The notes under the pieces: model-generated
Databases searched by the model: none
What the model was told of the DNA's origin: nothing
The model's input: only the letters and a program-made list of their open reading frames with translations
Assembly (NCBI RefSeq): GCF_002836715.1
Contig: NZ_PJAT01000091.1
Span: 1-43,847, forward strand
From: Psychrobacter sp. 4Dc
Lineage (GTDB): Bacteria; Pseudomonadota; Gammaproteobacteria; Pseudomonadales; Moraxellaceae
DNA length: 43,847 nt
Direction: 5' to 3'
Shown: positions 33,773-41,568 of the stretch, piece by piece
Numbering within the stretch: the first letter of the stretch is position 1
Layout: every line of letters starts with the position of its first letter
Made by a program: the position numbers and the translations under genes

Positions 33773-34765
33773 TTATAGCGTTTGTGCCAAAATGTGCCAG
33801 CATAGTGCATCAAAATCTAATCCGCGCGCTTTAGCCGCCATCGGCACCAAACTGTGACTGGTCATACCTGGTACGGTATTGATTTCGAGCAACCAAAAGT
33901 TGCCTGCTTCGTCTTGCATGGCATCGATACGCCCCCACCCTTTTGCATCTACTGCACGAAATGCTGCAAGGCTTAAGTCTTGCAAGTGCTTTTCATCAGC
34001 AGTGCTCAATCCACAGGGGATGTAGTAACTGGTATCGTTACGATTATACTTGGCTTCAAAATCATAGAAATTAGTAATGTCAGCTGGTTCGAGACGAATA
34101 ACTGGATAGGCTTCGTCATCGATAATCACAATCGTAAATTCACGTCCTGTAATCCAGCGCTCAGCCATCACCGCATCACCACATTCCACTGCAGTTGCAT
34201 AAGCAGCAGGTAGTTCGTCAAGATGATTGACCTTAGTCATACCAATACTTGAACCTTCATGAACTGGCTTAATGATAAGGGGCAGACCTAACATGTTAAC
34301 TACTTGCTGCCAGTCAGTATCAGCTGTCAGCAATGAGAACGGTGCAGTTGAGAGGCCGCAGCCTTGCCACAGTTGCTTGGTACGTACTTTGTCCATACCT
34401 AGTGCAGAAGCTAGAATACCTGAGCCTGTCTGAGGTATATCAAACCACTGTAATACGCCTTGCAACAAGCCATCTTCGCCGCCACGACCATGTAAAACAT
34501 TAAACACGCGGTCATATTTGCGTAGCTCAGTAATGTCTTGATGCTTTGGATCAAAGTGAGTGGCATCAACGCCTTGGTTTTGAAGCGCTTGCAATACTGC
34601 CGCACCACTGTCCAAAGACACGCTGCGCTCATTGCTACTGCCACCATAAATAACGGCGACTTTGCCAAACTGACTGGCGTCTTTTGCATGAGTCGTCGTG
34701 TCTAAAGATGTATCATTGGTAGCTGCATTTTGAGTGCTATTATTGTCTTTATTATCAGTTGTCAT
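33773..34765 (-). CDS. ddl: D-alanine--D-alanine ligase
   Basis: Ddl joins two D-alanines for the peptidoglycan precursor, in an ATP-grasp reaction. At 330 residues it has a 30-residue polar N-terminal extension before GKVAVIYGGSSNERSVSLDS (35-54, with SNER where SAER is usual). Further signatures are VLHGRGGEDGLLQG, IIKPVHEGSSIGMTKV, LEPADITNFYDFEAKYNRND and the C-terminal WLLEINTVPGMTSHSLVP carrying Asn and Glu metal ligands. An AGGGA site precedes the ATG. It is 23 bp after murC. Confidence 0.97.
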   Translation of the reverse strand: MTTDNKDNNSTQNAATNDTSLDTTTHAKDASQFGKVAVIYGGSSNERSVSLDSGAAVLQALQNQGVDATHFDPKHQDITELRKYDRVFNVLHGRGGEDGLLQGVLQWFDIPQTGSGILASALGMDKVRTKQLWQGCGLSTAPFSLLTADTDWQQVVNMLGLPLIIKPVHEGSSIGMTKVNHLDELPAAYATAVECGDAVMAERWITGREFTIVIIDDEAYPVIRLEPADITNFYDFEAKYNRNDTSYYIPCGLSTADEKHLQDLSLAAFRAVDAKGWGRIDAMQDEAGNFWLLEINTVPGMTSHSLVPMAAKARGLDFDALCWHILAQTL

Positions 34766-34788
34766 GAGGATCGTCCCTAAATTTTAGC

Positions 34789-36228
34789 TTACTTAATATA
34801 AAGGTTATTGGCAGCCAAATCGATAGCAATCTGCCCGACATTACCAGCGCCTTGGGTAATCAGCATATCGTTGGCTTTTAATAAACGCTGCATAACAGGA
34901 GCTAGATTGTCTTTATCAATAATAGTCGGTTCAACTTCACCGCGCAAACGGATACTACGCGCTAGTGACTTGGTATCAGCGCCCGTAATCGGGCTCTCAC
35001 CTGCTGAATAAACATCTAATAATAATAGCTCATCAACGCTCGATAGCACCTCTACAAAATCATCGTAGCAATCACGGGTACGGCTATAACGATGCGGCTG
35101 AAATAGCATCACCAAACGACGATCAGGGAAGCTTTGACGAGCGGCTTTGATGGTCGCATCGACTTCTTTTGGATGATGACCATAATCATCAATCAATAAG
35201 ACATTGCCATCATCGATATCGACAGAAGCGTGCTGCTCAAAACGACGACCCACGCCTTCAAATTTCTGCAAGGCACGCTCAATCGCTGCATCATCAACGC
35301 CTTCATCGGTCGCCATCGTGATGGCAGCAAGCGCGTTATAGACGTTATGTGTACCAGGAATGTTTAACGTTAGGCGTAATGGCTCACGGTCACGGCGCAA
35401 TACGGTAAAGTGAGTCTTAGTCCCTTCTGTCACCAAGTCTACAGCTTGTACGTCATTGAACGGCTCAAGACCAAAGGTCAATACCGGACGACCGATATCA
35501 TCGATCATTGCATACAGTTCAGGGTCATCACCGCAGACCACTGCTAAACCGTAAAACGGCATATTTTGTAGAAACTGGATATAAGCAGCTTTTAATTTAT
35601 CAAAGCTGTTTTCGTAGGTTTCCATATGGTCTTGGTCGATGTTGGTCACAATCGCGGCCATCGGATGCAATGACAAGAACGATGCATCAGACTCATCTGC
35701 TTCTGCTACCAAGAAACGGCTGCTACCCAATGCCGCATTTTTTCCTGACGCATTTAACTTACCGCCAATAACATAAGTAGGATCTAGCTGTCCTTCTGCC
35801 ATCATCGTAGTGAGCAAACTCGTCGTCGTCGTTTTACCGTGGGCGCCAGCAACTGCGATGCCATGACGATAGCGCATTAGCTCACCAAGCATATCGGCGC
35901 GGCGTACTACCGGCAGACGAGCTTCAAGCGCTGCTTTTACTTCAGGATTGCTACGATCAATCGCTGATGAGACAACGATAACATCGGCATTGGCAATATT
36001 TTTAGAGTCATGGCCAATCGATATCTCGATGCCAATCTGCTGTAAACGCTTAGTCACTAGACTTTCTGCGATGTCAGAACCACTGACCTGATAGCCTTGA
36101 TTGTTCATTACCTCAGCGATACCGCACATGCCTGAGCCACCAATACCGATAAAATGCAAATGCTGAATACGGCGCATTTCTGGTATTTCAATCAAACGCT
36201 TAGGTAGAGCTTTCGCAGAGGTAGGCAT
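34789..36228 (-). CDS. murC: UDP-N-acetylmuramate--L-alanine ligase
   Basis: MurC adds L-Ala to UDP-MurNAc, the first peptide step of cell-wall synthesis. 479 residues. The N-terminal domain has [17 protein letters not shown] (24-40), followed by the Mur-ligase P-loop [10 protein letters not shown] (127-136), then [10 protein letters not shown], the central ATP site and the C-terminal [20 protein letters not shown] with [16 protein letters not shown]. It is 65 bp after murG and 23 bp before ddl, consistent with one operon. Confidence 0.98.
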   Translation of the reverse strand: MPTSAKALPKRLIEIPEMRRIQHLHFIGIGGSGMCGIAEVMNNQGYQVSGSDIAESLVTKRLQQIGIEISIGHDSKNIANADVIVVSSAIDRSNPEVKAALEARLPVVRRADMLGELMRYRHGIAVAGAHGKTTTTSLLTTMMAEGQLDPTYVIGGKLNASGKNAALGSSRFLVAEADESDASFLSLHPMAAIVTNIDQDHMETYENSFDKLKAAYIQFLQNMPFYGLAVVCGDDPELYAMIDDIGRPVLTFGLEPFNDVQAVDLVTEGTKTHFTVLRRDREPLRLTLNIPGTHNVYNALAAITMATDEGVDDAAIERALQKFEGVGRRFEQHASVDIDDGNVLLIDDYGHHPKEVDATIKAARQSFPDRRLVMLFQPHRYSRTRDCYDDFVEVLSSVDELLLLDVYSAGESPITGADTKSLARSIRLRGEVEPTIIDKDNLAPVMQRLLKANDMLITQGAGNVGQIAIDLAANNLYIK

Positions 36229-36293
36229 AAGGATCTCTCTTTATTAAAGGTCAATAAAACTTAGTAAATTCAAATAAGGTTATAGATTACAGA

Positions 36294-37379
36294 CTATAGC
36301 GCTTGCCAAATGATGTCAGCAACTTGCTTACTCGCACTACGGTTGGCCAATGCGTGGCCTTTTTTTGCCATCGCTAAGCACTTCTCTCGATTGAGTGCGC
36401 CAAGCTCGTCACTTAGACTCTTGGCAGTTAGCTCTGACTGTGGCAGTAGAATTGCCGCATCATGTGAGGTCAGCGTGCGCGCATTAGCTGTTTGATGATC
36501 ATCCACTGCATGCGGTAGCGGTACAAAAATAGCGGCGATGCCGACGTTTTGGATTTCGGTCACGGTCAGTGCACCTGCGCGGCAAACGATGATGTCTGCC
36601 CAGTTATAAGCTGCAGCCATATCATCAATAAAAGGCTGTACAGTAAACTGATGGTTGTTTAGGTTTTGTGCGCTATAAGCTGCTTGCGTGGCTGCTTCAT
36701 TGTTGCGTCCGCACTGGTGTAGGACTTCAAGTGGCTGATCTAGTAATGCTAATGCTTTTGGTACTGTATCATTTAATACCTGAGCACCAAGTGAACCGCC
36801 CACTACCAACAGTTTAAGCGGTGAACTGTCATTTACATCGTAGCGTATGGTTGGCTCTGCGACACCAGTAATGGCGTTACGCACAGGATTGCCCACTGTC
36901 TCAAGCTTGGCATCTTGCTGACTATTAGCAAAGGTATTCTCGAACGCTTGTAATGTCTTAGTCGACAGCTTAGATAAGTAGCGGTTGCTCATGCCAGCGA
37001 TGGCATTTTGCTCATGGATAATCAAAGGCGTATTAGTCATACGCGCAGCGATACCGCCAGGTGCAGTGACATAACCACCGAACCCAACGACCACGTCAAT
37101 CTGATTACTACGAATCACTTTTACTGCTGCCATCGTCGCTGATAGCAGAGTCATTGGTAGCTTCAATAATCGACCAACGCCTTTGCCACGAAGTCCTTGC
37201 ATATTAATAGCATGAAAAGGATAACCTGTCGGCTCAACCAACCCATTTTCCATACCGTTTGGCGTTCCTAACCAATGAATCACTGCACCGCGCTGGGTCA
37301 GCTCGTCGCTCACTGCAAGCGCTGGAAAAACATGCCCGCCCGTACCAGCTGCCATCATCAATATATGCGGTGTTTTCAT
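36294..37379 (-). CDS. murG: Lipid II-forming GlcNAc transferase MurG
   Basis: MurG transfers GlcNAc from UDP-GlcNAc to lipid I at the inner face of the membrane. 361 residues. The N-terminal glycine-rich loop MMAAGTGGHVFPALAV (8-23), the second loop VVGFGGYVTAPGGIAA, the third VVGGSLGAQVLND and the donor-binding CRAGALTVTEIQNVGI are canonical. An AGGCAGGCG site precedes the ATG. It is the first gene of the minus-strand murG-murC-ddl-ftsQ-ftsA-ftsZ series. ftsW and mraY, usually just upstream, are not here. Confidence 0.98.
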   Translation of the reverse strand: MKTPHILMMAAGTGGHVFPALAVSDELTQRGAVIHWLGTPNGMENGLVEPTGYPFHAINMQGLRGKGVGRLLKLPMTLLSATMAAVKVIRSNQIDVVVGFGGYVTAPGGIAARMTNTPLIIHEQNAIAGMSNRYLSKLSTKTLQAFENTFANSQQDAKLETVGNPVRNAITGVAEPTIRYDVNDSSPLKLLVVGGSLGAQVLNDTVPKALALLDQPLEVLHQCGRNNEAATQAAYSAQNLNNHQFTVQPFIDDMAAAYNWADIIVCRAGALTVTEIQNVGIAAIFVPLPHAVDDHQTANARTLTSHDAAILLPQSELTAKSLSDELGALNREKCLAMAKKGHALANRSASKQVADIIWQAL

Positions 37380-37522
37380 GAACGCCTGCCTATCTTTACT
37401 TTATTTATATGAAGGGTTTATCTCACTGCGGCGGTAACAATTATGAAAAATAATGACCTAGCCAAAGCCCGCATAGTATAGAGGAAATCATTGTCTTATA
37501 TACAGTACTTTATGCAGCAAAA

Positions 37523-37559
37523 ATAACAAAAATCCAAGCCATGATCGGTCATAGCTTGG
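37523..37559 (-). terminator. Terminator after gshB
   Basis: An 11-bp stem (CCAAGCCATGA at 37534-37544 and TCATAGCTTGG at 37549-37559, one mismatch) with a 4-base loop is followed on the minus strand by TTTTTG-TTATTTT. It lies about 120 bp after gshB and isolates the gshB unit from murG, whose promoter must lie in 37380-37530. Confidence 0.85.
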
Positions 37560-37675
37560 CGTCGTGTAATGCTAATAAACGGTAAGGAAAATCAATGACT
37601 AACAATACCTCAAAATATGGGTTTTACGTAGTCAAAATATTCCTGAACTCAAAACTTTCCTGAACATAGCGAAAG

Positions 37676-38647
37676 CTACGCAGTAAATTTATTCTCAATA
37701 GCAATAATAAAGTCGGTCGCGATATCTGTACCGCATTGGTCATCAATCTCACGTACGCATGTTGGGCTAGTAACGTTAATCTCAGTGATGCGCCCACCGA
37801 TCAAGTCTAGACCAACGAACATTAGGCCTTTTTCTTTGACGATTGGTGCCACAACTTCTGCTACTTGGCGTTCAATATCAGTCAATGGCATAGCAACGCC
37901 ACTACCACCAGCTGCTAGATTACCACGGGTCTCGCCTTTGGTTGGAATACGAGCCAAACTATAATCTACCACGACTCCATCGACGATTAATACGCGCTTA
38001 TCGCCCTCTTTGATTTCTGGCAAATAACGCTGCGCCATGATGGGCAAAGTCTCAAGCTCAGTCAGTATCTCTAACGTCACTCCGATGTTTGGGCTATCAG
38101 CGGTTAAGCGAAAGATACCAGTGCCGCCCATACCATCTAGTGGCTTGACGATGACGTCCTGTTGTTCAGCGATGAACTTACGAATGTGTGCTTGTTTGCT
38201 GGTCACAATCGTTGGGCTCATATAATCGCTAAACCACGTCGCAAATAATTTCTCATTGCAGTCGCGAATCGCTTGTGGATCATTGACCACGAGCACGCCT
38301 GCTGCTTTGGCATGGTCAAGCATATAAGTGGCATAAATAAAGCGCATATCAAACGGCGGATCTTTGCGCATCAAAATCACGTCATAGTCGCCGACTGGCC
38401 CTGTGCTTTTATCACCCAATGTATAGAAATCTGCAGGATCACGCTTTACTGTCAGTGGCTGCGTATCAACCATCAACTGACCACGGTCCAACCACAGGTC
38501 ATGAATCTGACAATAACCGAGCTGATGGCCACGGTCTTGAGCGGCCCACATCATAGCGAGACTGGTGTCTTTTTTATAATTAACCCGCTCGATCGGATCC
38601 ATAATAACGAGTATTTTTAGCGACTTTTCTTGTTTTTGTTGGCTCAT
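37676..38647 (-). CDS. gshB: Glutathione synthase
   Basis: GshB joins gamma-glutamylcysteine and glycine to make glutathione. The ATG giving MSQQKQEKSLKILVIMDPIE has an AAGTGAG site. A GTG four codons up is also in frame. In 323 residues it shows VMDPIERVNYKKDTSLAMMW, then MRKDPPFDMRFIYATYMLD, the ATP-grasp loop VIVKPLDGMGGTGIFRL, and the end GLDLIGGRITEINVTSPTCV. It is 65 bp after pyrE, a pairing with no obvious metabolic logic. The Kef-type antiporter elsewhere in the window belongs to a family gated by glutathione. Confidence 0.98.
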   Translation of the reverse strand: MSQQKQEKSLKILVIMDPIERVNYKKDTSLAMMWAAQDRGHQLGYCQIHDLWLDRGQLMVDTQPLTVKRDPADFYTLGDKSTGPVGDYDVILMRKDPPFDMRFIYATYMLDHAKAAGVLVVNDPQAIRDCNEKLFATWFSDYMSPTIVTSKQAHIRKFIAEQQDVIVKPLDGMGGTGIFRLTADSPNIGVTLEILTELETLPIMAQRYLPEIKEGDKRVLIVDGVVVDYSLARIPTKGETRGNLAAGGSGVAMPLTDIERQVAEVVAPIVKEKGLMFVGLDLIGGRITEINVTSPTCVREIDDQCGTDIATDFIIAIENKFTA

Positions 38648-38712
38648 GATAAAACTCACTTACGTTATATTATTAATATGAAACACACCTACTAAACAAC
38701 ATCAGTGCCCAA

Positions 38713-39426
38713 CTATACGCCGTACTGCTCACGGTAGTGTTGCATTTTGGCTAACTGGGTCGCGTCTTTATGCTGGCCGTTTCGTGCACCATGGTCATCG
38801 GCCAAATAACTGATCAAATCATCAATATCAACCAATGCACGTACGGGCACTTCTAGTGTCGCGGCAAGCTCTTGAATAGCAGAGTGATCTGCTTGACCTT
38901 TTTCTTTACGATCAAGTGCGACGAGAATACCAGCAACGCTTGCGCCTGCTTGCTCTAAAATATCGACCACTTCGCGCATGGCTGTACCCGCTGTGATGAC
39001 ATCGTCGAGCACCCAAACGGCCTTGCCAGTTACGTCAGCACCGACCAAATTGCCGCCTTCGCCGTGAGTTTTGGCTTCTTTACGGTTATAGCCCCATTTG
39101 GCATTGATGCCATGATGTAGCCATAACGCTTGCGCCGTCGCTGCGACAAAAGGAATGCCTTTATAAGCCGCACCAAAGATAACCAGTTCTTGCTCATTAT
39201 CGCCATTATTTGCACTTATTTGTTCAGCTAAGGCATCTGCATAGCCGCGTGCTAGCAGTGACAACATCTCACCAGTCGCAAGCAAGCCTGCATTAAAAAA
39301 GTACGGACTGATACGACCAGACTTTAGGACAAACTCACCAAACTTTAGCACTTGGTTGTCGAGAGCCAGTTGAATAAATTGATGAGATGAAAATGTAGGG
39401 TCTTGAGGGCGTGTTACATGAGACAT
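38713..39426 (-). CDS. pyrE: Orotate phosphoribosyltransferase
   Basis: PyrE makes orotidine monophosphate from orotate and PRPP. The start giving MSHVTRPQDPTFSSHQFIQL has an AGGA site. The in-frame extension upstream does not match the family. It has 237 residues. The signatures are FGEFVLKSGRISPYFFNAGL, FGAAYKGIPF, GYNRKEAKTHGEGG (flexible loop) and the PRPP motif VWVLDDVITAGTAMREVV. It is 62 bp after an unrecognised gene and 65 bp before gshB. Confidence 0.98.
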   Translation of the reverse strand: MSHVTRPQDPTFSSHQFIQLALDNQVLKFGEFVLKSGRISPYFFNAGLLATGEMLSLLARGYADALAEQISANNGDNEQELVIFGAAYKGIPFVAATAQALWLHHGINAKWGYNRKEAKTHGEGGNLVGADVTGKAVWVLDDVITAGTAMREVVDILEQAGASVAGILVALDRKEKGQADHSAIQELAATLEVPVRALVDIDDLISYLADDHGARNGQHKDATQLAKMQHYREQYGV

Positions 39427-39488
39427 TATGACATTCCTATCAGCAAAAAGAGGGGGCAAAAAATTTGCATTATTGTACGCATTATTGA

Positions 39489-40523
39489 TCAGCTTGACCA
39501 ACCATTGATCTCATAATCCTGCATATTGGCATAGCGAGTCAGCAAACCACTACGCGACGAGATATTAAAATAGCTCTGTCCATCTGCTCGGACTTGTATC
39601 TCCCAGCCCAAATGATAAGCGGCAACAATAATATGGCCAGCAAACAGTCGAATCTGACGATATGCATGGCGCTGTGACGGCTCACAAACGATCTGACTGA
39701 GCAAATAGCTACGCACATGCTGGCAGATTTCTGCGGCGCTATAACTATGATTGATACTCTTACGGGTACTACATTGCTTTAGCGCATGGACAGCCACGCT
39801 ACATGCCATAATATCCGTGGCCAAACTACCCTCGCCTGTTTCAAACTGCTGCGGCTGTAGTATCACTTGCCAATCATCGGCATACAGACTGTTGAGTAGC
39901 TCATCAGGATTATAACGTTTGGTCAATGCGCGCATAGATAATGCAGAATTTTGAGCTTTGCTGTCATTATTTGAGTCATTATCTGAATTGTTACCTGACT
40001 CAACTCCTGTAGCGCTATGAGTAGGCAAAAACCCGTAACGGTTCAGTTTTGGATAAGCGCGAATCGCCTGTTGAATATCTGACATATCTAATAATGTCAT
40101 ATCCGATAATGTCGATATTAGTGGCTGCTCACTGTGATTCTGATAAAAGCTATCCGGCAATTCGATAAGCTGTGCTGCATTCAGCAATGATAAATGCTCA
40201 GCCAGTGCTTCTGAAGCAATCAGCGACCATTTCGATAAGCTGTCTGCATTGGGCTGATAGAACCGAGTCGAGTTACCATAAAGCCTGCGCAGTTGACCAT
40301 TTAGGCGACGAGCGGGCTCAGGTATATCACTTAATGGTCTGGCAGGATCAAGAGGAGATTGTTTGGGATCAAAGTTAGGATGTACGATCGCAGGTTGCTG
40401 TGAATCAGCTAATATAGACGATTGCTCAGCCTTTTTTCGGACGTGACCTTCTGCCAGCTGCCCGCCTTCTGTTGCCAGATTAGCATGAGACAAACGGTCA
40501 TCAGAAGTAGAAGGCTGGGACAT
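39489..40523 (-). CDS. Uncharacterised 344-residue protein upstream of pyrE
   Basis: I do not recognise this protein. The first 75 residues are polar and low-complexity, ending in a Pro-rich stretch (PLDPARPLSDIPEPARRLNG). A helical part follows (about 75-150), then a Ser/Asn/Asp-rich insert (about 175-192, GNNSDNDSNNDSK), then a more ordered C-terminal half with CSVAVHALKQCSTRKSINHS, QHVRSYLLSQIVCEPSQRHA, FAGHIIVAAYHLGWEIQVRA and SGLLTRYANMQDYEINGW. No signal peptide or membrane segment is seen. A GGAG site supports the start. It lies in a minus-strand row with pyrE and gshB, but this may only reflect position. Confidence 0.7.
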   Translation of the reverse strand: MSQPSTSDDRLSHANLATEGGQLAEGHVRKKAEQSSILADSQQPAIVHPNFDPKQSPLDPARPLSDIPEPARRLNGQLRRLYGNSTRFYQPNADSLSKWSLIASEALAEHLSLLNAAQLIELPDSFYQNHSEQPLISTLSDMTLLDMSDIQQAIRAYPKLNRYGFLPTHSATGVESGNNSDNDSNNDSKAQNSALSMRALTKRYNPDELLNSLYADDWQVILQPQQFETGEGSLATDIMACSVAVHALKQCSTRKSINHSYSAAEICQHVRSYLLSQIVCEPSQRHAYRQIRLFAGHIIVAAYHLGWEIQVRADGQSYFNISSRSGLLTRYANMQDYEINGWSS

Positions 40524-40603
40524 GAAATCTCCATAGACTAGAAAATAAATAAGAACGATTATACCAAGGGCTATTTTACTCTTTAGGGCTTAACTCTAAA
40601 GGC

Positions 40604-41443
40604 TTACTTTTGATGATTTAAAATATCTCGGTAGCCTGTTTGCCAATCAGCATAATCAAGCCAAGCTAACGGAATGTTGCTGTGCAAGCGTTTTCCTGTC
40701 ACTGAGGTTTTTGTATTATCGATAGTAGGAGGTGTCTCGCCAACCTGCTCACTAAGCCAAGCCCCTAGCTCAAACGTAGTAACAGGTCGATAGTCCGTCG
40801 CTAGATAAACAGGCTTTGATGTTTCTATCGTCAACACTTTAGTGAGGATATTGACCAAGTCGCGATCCATGATGCGGTTGCTCCAATGCTCAGCTGGCAC
40901 TGGATCTTTATTTGGCTCACGAGCCTTGCGTAGTCGCATTAAGCGCTCGCGACCGTAGATGCCACTAGGACGAATAATAATGGCTTTATCACCGAAGCCT
41001 TGTTGCAGCGCTTGTTCTGCTTGCAATATAACTTTTGAGGCTTCACGCGCTGGCGTGACAGGTGCAGTATGCTCATCAATCCATTCGCCATTATCCTGAC
41101 CATAGACACCAGTAGAAGAAATGAATACCACACGTTCAAGTTTAATAAGCTGTGGAGCAAGCGTTGCCAAATGCTGACTAATCGCTAGATAACTGTCGTG
41201 ATAACCGCTGGTTGAATACTCGTCAGGGGTGACGATAATCGCAATATGAGTAAATGCTTGTAGCTGCTCAGCAGTCAAAGTCAACGCATTAGCCTGCAAA
41301 AAACCTGCACTATCTACCAAATCATAGTATTCGCGCTCACTACGAGCCAGCCCAGTCACACAATAGCCATCTTGGGCGAGTTTATTGGTCACTGGTAGGC
41401 CAATATCACCTTGCCCGATAATTAGTAAATTTTGCGTACTCAT
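40604..41443 (-). CDS. NAD(P)-dependent epimerase/reductase, YeeZ-like
   Basis: A 279-residue extended-SDR protein. The N-terminus NLLIIGQGDIGLPVTNKL carries the GxGxxG nucleotide-binding motif. VVFISSTGVYGQDNGEWIDE holds the SDR Ser/Tyr area (TGVYG), and IIIRPSGIYGRERLMRLRKA and NRIMDRDLVNIL match the YeeZ-like subgroup of NAD-dependent sugar-nucleotide-type epimerases. The lysine of YxxxK is not obvious, so catalysis may be atypical. The substrate is unknown. It is 80 bp upstream of the uncharacterised pyrE-linked gene on the same strand. Confidence 0.82.
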   Translation of the reverse strand: MSTQNLLIIGQGDIGLPVTNKLAQDGYCVTGLARSEREYYDLVDSAGFLQANALTLTAEQLQAFTHIAIIVTPDEYSTSGYHDSYLAISQHLATLAPQLIKLERVVFISSTGVYGQDNGEWIDEHTAPVTPAREASKVILQAEQALQQGFGDKAIIIRPSGIYGRERLMRLRKAREPNKDPVPAEHWSNRIMDRDLVNILTKVLTIETSKPVYLATDYRPVTTFELGAWLSEQVGETPPTIDNTKTSVTGKRLHSNIPLAWLDYADWQTGYRDILNHQK

Positions 41444-41520
41444 AAAGCATGTTTCCCTTTATACAACTTCCTTTATGCAACGATTACAGCACTTAGAAGC
41501 CATTTTGTTTAAATTAATGC

Positions 41521-41568
41521 CTAAATCAACGGCTAAATCAGTGTCTAAACCAATATCTAAATCAGTGA
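41521..41568. repeat. Four 12-bp tandem repeats at the 3' end of the DUF4105 gene
   Basis: Four contiguous 12-bp units begin with CTAAA at 41521, 41533, 41545 and 41557, with a partial fifth at 41569, where the CTA is the stop codon (TAG) of the minus-strand gene. Because the period is divisible by three, each unit carries an in-frame TAG. Confidence 0.85.

Noticed and set aside
33643..33834. 63-residue plus-strand open frame in the ddl-ftsQ gap
   Set aside because: It runs into the antisense of ddl, and has no ribosome-binding site or recognisable pattern.
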